From the NCBI GenBank assembly GCA_041694255.1, contig JASMTN010000014.1, positions 1 to 30,456 on the forward strand: a stretch of DNA of 30,456 nt. Reading direction: 5' to 3'. Made by a program: the position numbers and the translations under genes. The notes below the pieces were generated by a model, which had not been told where the DNA came from, searched no databases, and saw only the letters and a program-made list of their open reading frames with translations. Origin of the DNA: S009-33 sp041694255 (lineage in GTDB: Bacteria; Patescibacteriota; Gracilibacteria; Absconditabacterales; Absconditicoccaceae). Position 1 is the stretch's first letter. Each line of letters starts with the position of its first letter. Of this stretch, positions 1-9,105 are shown piece by piece.

Positions 1-690
1 GGTAAAGATACTTATATAACTTTAGCTGATGGTTGAACATTTACTGATAAATATTCTCATGAATTTCAAACAGTACTTGGTATATGAGAAGATAATATAT
101 ATATATGTAAAGAATGTGGTACTTCTCATAATGAAGAGATAGTTATTGATAAAATAGACCCAGAAAAAAGTGAATTTTTAGTAAGTGCAGATGGTTTTAA
201 ATGTACAAACTGTTGTAGTAGTGAATATGAACTAAAACAAGCTAGTGAAGTTTGAAATATATTTCCTTTAGAAACAAAGTTTTCAGATGCTTTCAATATG
301 AAGGTTCTTGATAAAGATGGCAGTCAAAAAAAACTTCTTATGTGATGTTATGGTATATGAGTTTCAAGACTTATGTGAGTTATTGCTGAAAAGTTTGCAC
401 ATGAAAATGGTATAAACTGGCCAGATTCTATAGTACCTGCTGATTATTATATTATAGTTATGTGAGAAGAACATCTTGAAAAGGCTGAAGAGCTTGCAAG
501 AAAGTTTGAAAATGAATGAAAGGAAGTTATACTAGATGATAGAATGTGAAAAAAGATATGATTTTGAACTAAAGCTAGAGATTGTGAATTGTTATGAATT
601 CCAAATAGGATAGTAATCTCACCAAAAACTATAGAAAAATGAGGATATGAGTTACTTGAGGATTGAAAAGAAACTATAGTAAAGTTTTAA
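1..690 (+). CDS. proS: Prolyl-tRNA synthetase, C-terminal part (5' end outside window)
   Basis: Class II aminoacyl-tRNA synthetase that charges tRNA-Pro in the cytoplasm. The reading frame is open from base 1 and ends in TAA, giving 229 residues. Motif 3 is clear at about residues 114-126 (MGCYGIGVSRLMG), followed by a typical anticodon-binding domain (VPADYYIIVMGEE, then DDRMGKKIGFGTKARDCELLG). Upstream, a SHEFQ segment at residues 19-23 is joined to the motif 3 region by only about 70 residues, so the roughly 180-residue editing (INS) domain of the usual bacterial enzyme is absent at its normal place. The short linker instead holds two cysteine pairs, CKEC (36-39) and CTNC (68-71), which could bind zinc. 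Many glycines are TGA. Family assignment is firm; the lack of editing and zinc binding are inferred. Confidence 0.93.
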
Positions 691-692
691 AA

Positions 693-790
693 ATACCAAG
701 TAGCAATTTACAAGTAGCAAGTTGCAAGGCTGCTGTGTCATTTCAACCATAGTGGAGAAATCTATTTAGTAGCAAGTTAGATGAAAGAAG
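693..790. repeat. Composite intergenic repeat: heptads, conserved 28-bp block, heptads
   Basis: No gene is visible between proS and the next reading frame. On the minus strand 693-727 is five heptamers in a row: TTGCAAC, TTGCTAC, TTGTAAA, TTGCTAC, TTGGTAT. Next to it, 736-763 read on the minus strand (starting AGATTTCTCCACTA, ending TTGAAATGACA) matches 23585-23612 with two mismatches in 28 bases. A GATGAAA-type heptad run begins at about 780. This looks like a mobile or spreading intergenic repeat, with no coding potential of its own. Confidence 0.7.
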
Positions 791-856
791 AAAGAGATCT
801 ATTGACTTTACTCGAGATTATAAGTTACAAAGAATTTTTTTAAACACTAAATCTTT

Positions 857-1735
857 TTAACTTTCTATATATATTCTATCAACTTTATAGAAAACATAAG
901 TTAACCATAGATAAATAGCTATTATAAAAATAGGTATAATAATTTTTAAATTAAAATATAAACTTAAATCATATCCATAATGAACAAGCATACCAATAAG
1001 TATAAAAACTGGTATAGATATAATTCAAATTACATTTCACATTCATATCAAGCTAGAATAGAAAGTATGTGCTCAAAAACCTAACAATCACCTCATAATT
1101 ACTATTCATAATCCTCATATAAAAGCACTAATAAAATTTTCAAATGATATTGCTCATATAACATATACTATATTTTCCCAAAAAGCAAATCATATAGCTG
1201 CTAATATATGGTATAAAAGTATATCAGAATCAACTTTTCATATTTTTGAATTTATACTTAAAGCTAGTTGATTTTTTATAAATTCTTCACCATAAGCAAC
1301 AAAAAGGTAATAAAAAACTATATTTAATATATATGGATTTAGTGATAAACTTTTTGCTACTGTAAATAATATTATAAAAAATACATTAAAAATAATTAAA
1401 TTTATAATAGTTTTTGCATTAAAACCTTTAAAAAAAACATTTATCAAAGTAACTAATATATTTAAATATAACATAAAAATCCCCATTGCTTTATAAGAAT
1501 AATCTCAATTTACAAAACTTGCTATTCAAACATATTCCATAAGTTTTGGAAATAATAATATGCTTACAGCTGCAATACCTCATATAAACAAACTTATACC
1601 TATAATTTTTTTATCAATTTCAACTCAAAAAGCATTTTTATATATCCAAAGCCACAACCTTGCAGTTATAAAAATTCATATTATAAGCAATAAAATAGCA
1701 ATGTAAGGTAGTATTGAAACTAAATAAGAAGACAT
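857..1735 (-). CDS. PrsW-family intramembrane protease
   Basis: A 292-residue multi-pass membrane protein. It carries the spaced motifs of the PrsW/CPBP-like glutamic-type intramembrane protease superfamily: EEFIK (E150, E151, K154), FAFWENIVY (183-191, E187 and N188), a histidine after an arginine-rich turn (R215...H223) and HYGYD near the end (H252, D256). Hydrophobic segments fill the rest, about eight in all. PrsW of Bacillus subtilis cuts an anti-sigma factor; CPBP-type relatives process prenylated proteins, so the substrate here is unknown. The start is the first ATG of the frame and the stop is TAA at 857-859. It sits 53 bases downstream of the unknown gene on the same strand and may be cotranscribed. 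At least ten glycines, including the one after the EE-containing stretch at 1238, are TGA. Confidence 0.82.
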
Positions 1736-1788
1736 TTAAGTTTAAAAATTAAATATTAAATTATTTTTAGCATTTTAAATTAAAGTTT

Positions 1789-3027
1789 TTAATTTCTTTT
1801 TCCTACCCACCATCTTTGATTTTCTTTATCATAATAGTAAGTTCATCATTCTATAATTGCTGACTTTAATTTTCAATTATTTATATATCAATTATTTTTT
1901 CAAAATCAAAGTAAAAAACATTTTGAAGTTTCTAAAGATTTTTGAGTATTTGTATTTATTATATCTTTAATTGTTTTTATAGATCCTATATTTACATTTT
2001 TTATGCAATATTGTTGTAAGTTTTTAATTTCTTTTTCTATATTATTGCTACTTATTAAACAATTATAATTCTTCTTACATTTTTCACTTTTTTCTTCAGC
2101 TTGTTTTATAATATAAAAATGCAATTCTTCCTGAGCTCTTTTTAAACTATTTTCTATTTGTCTATTGTAATTTTCTACTTGTTTTTTATCTAATTTTATA
2201 TTATTTTCTAAGGCATCATACATACTTATTGCTCTTTGTATTAACATATATATTGCCTTTTCATGTTTTCAAAGAATGCCATTTGCAACAGATACCATTC
2301 ATATTGTTCAAGGTAGAGCAGTTTCATCAAATCAAGCTATTTTGTAATATTTAACAGTTTTTTCTAAATTTTTTATATAATGAAAATAATTAAATCACAA
2401 ACTACTTGCTATAGTTTTATCAGAGCAAGGATTTTTATTTTTTTTATATAATTTTCATGTTTTATTATATGCTAGTTTCATATATTCTTCATCTTTAAGT
2501 GTAAGTATATTTTTTATTTTTTCTTGATTGCAATTGAAAAATATTCATTTTTCTCAAAGTTTTATAGTATTTTCCCAAGTTAAATTTTTATCCAAATCAC
2601 CTCTATATGATTTGCTTGCTGGTAGTAAAAGTTGTCAAAATTCATATATATGATCCCAATAAGGAGATATATTTGTAATATTGTTTAATTCATTATATAG
2701 ATACTTTACTTTGAATGTTTCTGTACTACTTGCAGCATATTGTATATTTCTCATATAATCTATATCTGCTACTGTTTGTTGATGTGGATATACCACATTT
2801 GATTTATTATTTTCATGAGCATATACACTATATGTATTTAGATAATCTTTTTTAAAAACATATAAAGGATTATGATTTTGTTGAAAGAAAAATTTTGTAT
2901 AATCATTATCAATATTGATTTTTATATTGTATTTATCTTGAAAATCTTTGCTGTAAAAAACAGCTTCTTTATAAAAGAAAGAAATAATTATTGATATAAT
3001 GAATAAAATTCCTATAAAGTATTTCAT
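1789..3027 (-). CDS. Unknown membrane-anchored helical protein, TPR-like
   Basis: I do not recognise this 412-residue protein. Residues 2-19 form one hydrophobic helix after MK, either a signal anchor or an uncleaved signal peptide, so the body is probably outside the membrane. The rest is mostly helical and rich in Lys, Asn and Glu. Segments such as SPYWDHIYEFG and FDETALPGTIGMVSVANGIL, together with repeated aromatic-rich helices, look like tetratricopeptide-type repeats, though no clear consensus can be counted. Six cysteines lie in the second half (among them CKKNYNC), and the tail ends in QRWWVGKRN. TGA glycines at 2635-2637 and 1906-1908 lie inside the frame. It is the upstream partner of the PrsW-like gene. 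Confidence 0.7.
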
Positions 3028-3030
3028 GAA

Positions 3031-3098
3031 GATAAAAGATGAAAGATAAAAGATGAAAGATAGAAAGAATAAAAATTTTAGTTTGATCTTTATTCTTT
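3031..3098. repeat. GATRAAA heptamer array with adjoining hairpin
   Basis: Five tandem heptamers (GATAAAA, GATGAAA, GATAAAA, GATGAAA, GATAGAA) run from 3031 to 3065. They run into an inverted repeat whose 10-bp arms AAAGAATAAA (3064-3073) and TTTATTCTTT (3089-3098) enclose a 15-base loop. The array lies just before the start of the minus-strand gene and upstream of the plus-strand YvcK-like gene. The same heptamer recurs at about 780 and inside the helicase gene at 23516-23543. Confidence 0.75.
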
Positions 3099-3144
3099 AA
3101 TCTTTTGTTTGAGTATATTTATATAAATAATTTATTATTTTTCA

Positions 3145-4188
3145 ATGAAATCTATACTTACCATATGATGATGAACATGAACTTTCAATCTTGTGAGTTG
3201 AATTAAAAAATTAGATAATATTTTTATAAATACATTAGTAACAATGTCAGATGATGGTGGTAGCACTTGAGCTTTAAGAGATGAATATGGTATATTACCA
3301 CCATGAGACCTTAGAAGAGCAATTGTGGCACTTGCTGATGAAGATAAGAGTGAATTTTTGAGAAAACTTTTTTCATATAGATATGAAGATGGATTTTTAG
3401 CAGGTCAAAACCTTTGAAACCTCATAATGTTTGCTTGAGAGAAAATTACAAACGATTATGGTAAAGCTTTAAATGAAATAGAACACTTGTTTAATATAAA
3501 AAAATGAAAAGTATATCCTTCAACTTTTGAATCAACAAGACTTTTGGCAAAACTTGAGAATTGACAATATATTATATGAGAGACAAATATAGATATTCCA
3601 AAGCATGATGGTAATATTAAGATAAAAGATTTTTGGGTGATAAGAGAAAAATATGCAAAGATACTAAATATACTTAAAAGTGTAGAACAAGATGATGTAT
3701 TTGATATTATGATAGAAAAAGCAAAACAAGATAAACCATCCCAAAATCCTAACTTAAAAAAAGTAATAAAGATGGCAGATTATATAATACTTTGACCTGG
3801 TGATCTATATACAAGTATGCTTCCAAATTTACTTTTAGAGGGTACTTTAGATATGATTAAAAACTCCAAGGCTAAAAAGATATATATTTGAAATTTATTT
3901 ACAAAATTTTGAGAAACAAATACATACAATTTATCAGACTTTCTTGATGTTTTTAAAAAATACTTTAAAGAAGATATATTTGATCATATCCTTGTACAGG
4001 ATGAAAGCAAATTAGACATATCAAATGAATTGTTAGAAAAATATCATAATGAATGAAAATGATTAGTTAAAAATGATTTAAAAAATGATGATAGGTTAAT
4101 CATTAAAGATTTGGTAGCTTCATGAGAATTTTTAAGACATGATACAAATAAGTTGCAAAAATCTATTTGAGATATAATAAATTTTTAG
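3145..4188 (+). CDS. YvcK/CofD-like family protein (gluconeogenesis factor type)
   Basis: A 347-residue protein of the CofD/YvcK (UPF0052) family. The N terminus holds the nucleotide-binding GGGTGTFN (8-15), then SDDGGSTGALRDEYGILPPG, which is the strongest signature of the family, and later GQNLGNLIM and LGPGDLYTSMLPNLL. In Bacillus and Mycobacterium, YvcK/CuvA binds UDP-sugars and is tied to cell-wall synthesis and growth on gluconeogenic carbon. CofD itself is a 2-phospho-lactate transferase of coenzyme F420 synthesis, which is unlikely here without other F420 genes. Usual length is about 320 residues. Stop is TAG. The next gene starts 20 bases downstream, so they are probably cotranscribed. 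Confidence 0.88.
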
Positions 4189-4208
4189 TCTTTAATATTT
4201 AATATATA

Positions 4209-4736
4209 ATGAATAAGGCAATTTTTCTTGATAGAGATGGAACTATAAATTCATTACCTTTATGAAAACATTTTGTATATAATATTAAAGATGTAAGATT
4301 ATTAGATAATGTTAAAAACTGATTAAAAAAATTTAAAAAAGACAATTACCTGCTTGTTGTTATTACAAATCAAACTTGAGTTGGTGCTTGATATTATACA
4401 AGAGAACAAGCAGAAAAAGTTAATGATAAGATACAAGAACTTTTATGATTTGGTTTTGATGCTATATATTCATGTTATGGTAAGCCAAGTATGAATAATA
4501 AATGTAGAAAGCCTAAAACTTTTATGGTAGACAATGCTTGTAAAGAACTTAATATAGATGTAACAAAGTCTTATTTTGTATGAGATAAGGAAAAAGATAT
4601 ACTAACTTGAAAAAATGCTTGATGTGCTTGAACTTGCTTGATTGATTGAAATTATTCTTTAAAAGATGATATAAAACCTGATTTTGTGGTGGAAAATATA
4701 TTAGAGTTTTATAATCAGTTGAAAAAAAAACAATAA
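4209..4736 (+). CDS. HAD-IIIA phosphatase, GmhB/HisB-N-like
   Basis: A 175-residue HAD-superfamily hydrolase. Motif I is FLDRDGTIN (6-14) with the nucleophile and acid/base aspartates D8 and D10. Motif II is ITNQTGVGAGYYTR, a lysine follows in CRKPKTFM, and motif III is FVGDKEKDILTGKNAG. This order and the NQ/RKP signatures place it with D-glycero-D-manno-heptose bisphosphate phosphatase (GmhB) and the histidinol-phosphatase part of HisB. The zinc-binding loop of GmhB (C-x-H then C-x-C) is only partly kept: SCYGKP and NKCRKP supply two cysteines, so metal binding there is doubtful. The substrate cannot be named; a sugar bisphosphate is most likely. Confidence 0.85.
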
Positions 4737-4778
4737 AAATTACTATTAAATAGTATATTTAGTATATTAGTATAAAAT

Positions 4779-5666
4779 ATGTTAAAAAAAACAATTCTAT
4801 CTATGGTTATTTTAATAAATAATCTTTTTCTTGTAAATACATTTGCAGCAGCTCCTAGTTTTTCTGATGTTAATAGTAATGATGTATGATGATATACAAT
4901 ATCTGCTGTTGATTCTAATTCAAGCTTAAGAGATAATATATTTGCATTATTTTTCCCTTCTTCATGATGATCATGAGGTATTATATGGAATAAACTACAA
5001 ACTGTTTTTGTATGATTGCTTTTTATTTTTATAATATGGGCATGAGCATTATTTGTATTAAAATCAAATGACGAGTGAGAGCTTAAAAAGTCTAAGATGA
5101 ACTTACTTTATATTGTTTATTGAACTTTTTTAGTTTTTGGTTCTGTTTGGATATTATGAACAACCTTAAATGTTTGATGAGCAACAACAGATGCATCTAC
5201 CACTGTTATAGCAGCTCAAAATGATATTATTTGATCTATATTGATTTTTCTTAAATCTGCTGCTTACTATATAGCTATAATACTTATTGTATATTATGGC
5301 TATAAAATAATGCAAGCACAAGAAAAGGAGGATAAGATAAAATCTGCAAGAACTTGAGCAATAAATGTTATTTTAGCTTTAATAGCTATTAAAGTTTTAG
5401 ATTATATCTATTTTATTGCGCAAGAATGAACTTTTGGAGAAGATGCTGGTAACTTTATAGCTTCAGCTTGAACTGTACTTGGTTGGGTTTTATGAGTTAT
5501 AATAATTCTTGTTCTTATATATGCATGATTTTTACTTATTACATCAAGATGAGATGAGGAAAAATTCAAAAAATCAAAAACTCTTATTAGAAATGTATTT
5601 TTAGTAGTTTTTGTATTATTCTTATTTATAGTTATAGTATTTGACCTTGTTAAAAATTTTTCTTAA
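4779..5666 (+). CDS. Six-helix membrane protein of three tandem T4SS-pilin-like units
   Basis: A 295-residue protein with a signal peptide (hydrophobic 4-20, likely cleaved after AAA at 23-25) and six further membrane helices. The helices form three units of the same design, at about 73-127, 152-214 and 230-290: helix, short charged loop with K/E and a KSK or KSA motif, helix. Loop cores are SNDEGELKKSK, QEKEDKIKSA and SRGDEEKFKKSK. This helix-charged loop-helix pattern is the one I associate with the small two-helix 'type IV secretion pilin-like' proteins common in CPR genomes. Here three copies are fused. Function in any secretion or uptake system is inferred only. The 3' end overlaps the opposing pseudouridine synthase gene by 17 bases. 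Confidence 0.75.
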
Positions 5667-6318
5667 ATCATACACTATATAAATTTAATTGTTTTTCTTC
5701 CTTTCAATTATATAGATTGTCTCCTATAATAGGATATCATATACTTTCAAGATGACATCTTATCTGGTGTCTTATTCCTTTTTTAATACTTATTTTAAGG
5801 TAAGTTTTATTTTCTTTTTTATCAAAGTATAGTTTTTCTATTTTTGTTTTTAAAAAATGTTTTTTTCATCTTCATTTTCTTTTATCTTTATTTTCTTTTA
5901 TTGCTATCATCTTTGTTTTATTTTTATGCATTATAATATAATTAACTTCTTTTTTTGTATATGGAAAGTTTCATTCTATGATAGCATAATAGTATTTTAT
6001 TATATTTCCTTGTTTTTGTTCCTTCTTATAATTGTTGTATATTTCCATGTTTTTAGCAAAATACAGGAATCAACTTGTATCATTATCTATTCTATTTAAT
6101 AATCAATATTCTTCATTCTTTGAAAAAGTTTTTTTTATATAATCACAAAAGTTTTGATCTAGCTTATTATCCTCTATCATATTTAGTAAGCTATATTTTT
6201 TTCAAAAACTACTTGGTATGTTTGATTTTTTCCATACTAGAAAATAATTATTATCTTCTTTGATAAAAAAATCATAATTTTGATAATTTTTTAAAAATGC
6301 ATTAAATGGAATTATCAT
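5650..6318 (-). CDS. RNA pseudouridine synthase, RluA family
   Basis: A 222-residue uridine isomerase acting on rRNA or tRNA. The catalytic motif is LLNRIDNDTSGFLYFAKN (73-90), the counterpart of HRLDxxTSGxxxxAK, with catalytic D78. The other family signature is KGIRHQIRCHLESIGYPIIGD (180-200). There is no N-terminal S4 domain, and the protein is shorter than RluC/RluD, nearer to TruC. The target base cannot be told. The start ATG (6316-6318) overlaps the end of the upstream gene within ATGATAA, a classic arrangement for coupled translation, and this decides the start. The 3' end runs 17 bases into the opposing membrane protein gene. Confidence 0.87.
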
Positions 6319-6767
6319 TTTGTAAAAGTAAATCTTTTGGTGCTAAATTTGTATATATTAACTTGTTTTGAAGAAAATTCAACTTTCTTTTTAATTGTAT
6401 CTAATGCTTTTTTGATACTATCTATTCACTTTGTATTTGGTAATATAAAAGATCATTTATCATCTTTTGTATCTCATACAAAAATTCACTCATTTAAAAG
6501 ATCTATTTTTTTAAGTTCTTCTCATCTTTTTATCTCTTGAGTATTTGTAACTATATCTATTACTAGTATTTTTACTTTTTTATTTACAAGTATATAGTCA
6601 GTATATATTTTATGTAAGTTTGAAGATATCTTTTCTTGTGAAAATATTATACCATTACAAAAAATTAAATTATTATCATCTTCAAGTCAAGAAACTACAA
6701 TACCTCACTTTCATCATATATCATAAGAGTTATCTAAGCTTTTTTTAATATTTTCTATACTAAACAT
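6312..6767 (-). CDS. Probable AMMECR1-like domain protein
   Basis: A 151-residue protein, coupled by overlap to the pseudouridine synthase gene. The assignment rests on the order of weak features rather than one strong motif: GIVVSGLEDDNNLIFCNGIIFS corresponds to the stretch around RGCIG in AMMECR1 proteins; KVKILVIDIVTNTQEIKRGEEL resembles the VSxLtxxexi segment; GIFVGDTKDDKGSFILPN resembles the G-I-x(n)-G-x-x-LP stretch; and the tail IYKFSTKRFTF matches the closing strand. AMMECR1 proteins have no settled biochemical role. If this call is wrong the gene is simply an unknown cytoplasmic protein. At least nine glycines are TGA. Confidence 0.5.
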
Positions 6768-6895
6768 TATATACTTATTAAATATTAAAATTAAACCTAA
6801 TAATATAAAAAAAACTCTATAATTCAAATAAAATTGAAAAATTAATACATATATTTATATATCACATATAATTTTTATCTTATTTAATTAAATGT

Positions 6896-7345
6896 ATGAA
6901 TAGATATAAAACTTATGAAAAACAAACTTTATTCTCTGATAATAATGAGAAAGAATTTGATAAAGACACTTTTTTCTTAAAAAATATAATAGAAGATAGG
7001 AAAAGTAAATATTCTTGAACTTGTACTAAAGTATTGTCCAAACAAGAAGTTAAAGATTTTTTTAATTATATAAATAAATATAAATATTATAAAAAAGCAA
7101 CTCATAATACTTATGCTTATAGGATAAAAACAGAAGATGGTAGTATACTAGAGTGAAAAAATGATGATGGTGAGGTATGATGATGAAATTGTATCTTAAC
7201 AACTATGAAAAAAAGAAAAATAGTAAATTGTATGATAATTATAACAAGATATTTTGGTTGAGTACATTTGAATGCAGATAGGTTTAAGCACCTTGTAAAT
7301 TGAACTTGAATCATTATAGATTATATAGAACAAAGAAAAAAATAA
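6896..7345 (+). CDS. YigZ/IMPACT N-terminal domain protein (UPF0029)
   Basis: A 149-residue protein that matches the catalytic-like N-terminal domain of YigZ and eukaryotic IMPACT. Landmarks are KATHNTYAYRI (67-77), NDDGEVGGGNCILTTM (89-104, the DDGE(P)xGTAGxP region) and IIITRYFGGVHLNADR (114-129, the VTRYFGGxxLG region). YigZ usually has about 205 residues with a C-terminal ferredoxin-like domain, which is absent. The T-A-G of the conserved turn is changed to G-G-N. Some YigZ relatives affect translation or stress responses, but none has a firm enzyme activity. A second ATG five bases earlier hits a stop at once, so 6896 is the start. Confidence 0.85.
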
Positions 7346-7385
7346 AAAAAACTTGAAAACAAAAAAAATAATAATAGAATTATAT

Positions 7386-7403
7386 TTACAATTATTATTG
7401 TAA
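7386..7403. repeat. Short perfect inverted repeat upstream of the major pilin gene
   Basis: TTACAAT (7386-7392), a 4-base loop and ATTGTAA (7397-7403). It lies 43 bases before the pilin start and has no T-tract after it, so it is more likely a binding site or 5' UTR hairpin than a terminator. In DNA this AT-rich a 7-bp palindrome can arise by chance. Confidence 0.35.
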
Positions 7404-7446
7404 TATTCAATAATAAAGATATTTAATTGTTAAATAAAAATTAAAG

Positions 7447-8154
7447 ATGAAAATGAGGAAAGGTTTTACATTGGTTGAATTAATTGTTGTTATTGCTATA
7501 ATTGCTATATTGGCTGTAAGTGCTGGTATGATGCTTACAAAATGGATAGGTAAGTCTAAAGATGCTAGAGTAGTAGCTGATATAAATACTATTGATAAAG
7601 CTATGCAAGTTCACTATGCTGAGGAATTTAGTTATCCTAATCCAAATACTGCTAATGGTTGAACTATAATAGTTCCAGATGTTGGTTATGGATTTACTCA
7701 ATGAGAACTTGATGAAACTGTTATATCTAGTATGGATAGTATGGAAAAAACTCCTAAAACACCATCTGAAAATAATTACTATTATTCAAAGTCAAATGAT
7801 AATAAATATCAATTAGCTTGAGAATCAGAAAATTCTGGTTGGGTAGTAAGATGAAGTTATGGTTATGCAGCTGTTGTATCTTGAACTGATGCTACATCTG
7901 TAGATGTTGTTGAGTTACCAAGTTTATTTGTAACTAATGGTAGTTCATTGACTTGAGATTCAACTTATGATGGAACTGATACTTTTGATTTTATCGTTGA
8001 TGGTGCTTCAACTGCTACTACTGTACCTTATTTTTTCACAGGATCTTTTAATTTAGATACTGGTGATTTTGATGCACTTGAAGGAGCTATGACTAATCCA
8101 TTAAATGTAACTACTTGAGCATTACAAGCACAACTACAAGCACAAGTTGAATAA
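7447..8154 (+). CDS. Type IV prepilin, probably the major pilin
   Basis: A 235-residue prepilin. The class III signal is MKMRKG/FTLVELIVVIAIIAILAVSA: a short basic leader, Gly at -1, Phe at +1 and Glu at +5, followed by the hydrophobic helix that packs the pilus core. A prepilin peptidase should cut after G6. The globular part is rich in Thr, Ser, Asp and Tyr and contains only one further Lys-rich stretch, as expected for an extracellular subunit; the tail is ALQAQLQAQVE. Glycine is mostly GGT or GGA (about 14) with only about 7 TGA, unlike the surrounding genes, which suggests high expression or a different codon history. A strong terminator follows directly. Confidence 0.9.
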
Positions 8155-8170
8155 TATATTATATAATTAA

Positions 8171-8198
8171 GGTAGTCTTTATAGACTATCTTTTTTTT
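8171..8198 (+). terminator. Rho-independent terminator after the major pilin
   Basis: A perfect stem GGTAGTCT (8171-8178) / AGACTATC (8183-8190) with one G-T pair, a 4-base loop and then eight T residues (8191-8198). It lies 17 bases after the pilin stop and ends a single-gene transcript. Confidence 0.85.
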
Positions 8199-8286
8199 AT
8201 ACTTGAAAAATGTTATATTTACTTTATTATATCTTTAATCTAGATTGCTTTGCATTTGCTTGTAATAACTTTTTAAGATTTTATAC

Positions 8287-8307
8287 TTGTAACTTTTAAC
8301 TTGTAAC
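8287..8307 (+). repeat. TTGYAAC-type heptamer array
   Basis: Three heptamers, TTGTAAC TTTTAAC TTGTAAC, end 8 bases before the next start codon. They belong to the same family as the heptamers at 693-727 (read there on the minus strand). Confidence 0.6.
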
Positions 8308-8314
8308 TATTATT

Positions 8315-8659
8315 ATGTACTTTGCAGAAGCTATAGTTAGTATACTTATTATGTCTTTTGTTTATTTTTTATGAATGAATTATATAGATATAGAAGATAA
8401 AAATTATCAAAATCATCTTATAAATTTAGAAAAGCAATCTATAAATATTTCTTTACATAATTATATAACTAATATAAATAATTGAAGTTGATATATAACC
8501 TTAAGTTGATATGATTTTTTAACAGGTAATAGTTGAAATTATTATTATTCTTGTAAGGAAAAAACTTGAAATTTAATAAATACAAATATTCCCTATACAG
8601 GTAATTTTTGTTATGTAAATTATGAAAACAATAAGATTTATAACTATAATTTGAACTAA
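8315..8659 (+). CDS. Small pilin-like membrane-anchored protein
   Basis: A 114-residue protein beginning MYFAEAIVSILIMSFVYF, a hydrophobic helix with an acidic residue near its start as in minor pilins (GspI/PilV-like EVLV...I). The usual Gly-Phe cleavage site and the Glu at +5 are not in standard position, so processing by prepilin peptidase is uncertain. The rest is Asn-, Tyr- and Gly-rich with two cysteines (CKEK and FCYV) that could form a disulfide outside the cell. It lies in the pilus locus between the major pilin and a true prepilin on the other strand, and their 3' ends overlap by 4 bases. Most likely a minor pilus component; the call is partly from context. Confidence 0.62.
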
Positions 8660-9105
8660 TTTTTAAGAAAATATTTGTATTCCTTATCTTTTAAGATATT
8701 AACTTTTATAAAAAATCAAGAATAAACATTATATTTTCAACTAAGTTTATTACAATTAAATCATGAAAAGTATTTTTCTTTAGTTTCCCAATTTATATTT
8801 CAACTACTTATGGGTGTTTTATATATTCCATTTTCCTTGCATGCATATGCAATATATTTTCATTTATTTTCAAGCACTATTCAAGTTTGTTGTATATTAT
8901 TTAATTTCCATCATTTATCATTATTTTCAAGAATTGATGATATGAATTTATTATAATTTTTAAAAAAAATATTTCTTTCTTTTTTGTTTTCTACTTTTCA
9001 TATTAAATTTGACATTATACTATATGAAGAAAATCATATAAAAGCTATTATTATAAAATAAACCAATATTTCCATAATTACAAATCCATTTTTATTTAAT
9101 TTCAT
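8656..9105 (-). CDS. Type IV prepilin-like protein (minor pilin)
   Basis: A 149-residue protein with a clear class III prepilin leader, MKLNKNG/FVIMEILVYFIIIAFIGF: basic residues, Gly at -1, Phe at +1 and Glu at +5. The body is Asn/Lys-rich and has two cysteines (ACKEN and FNCNK), a pattern usual for a disulfide loop in minor pilins. The start overlaps the last codons of the upstream gene on the same strand (ATGAAATTAA shared), so translation is probably coupled. Stop is TAG. Confidence 0.82.

Noticed and set aside
5857..6540. Plus-strand open frames rich in Phe, Ile and Ser
   Set aside because: They lie antisense to the pseudouridine synthase and AMMECR1-like genes, which have conserved motifs; the composition is that of reversed Lys/Glu-rich coding DNA.
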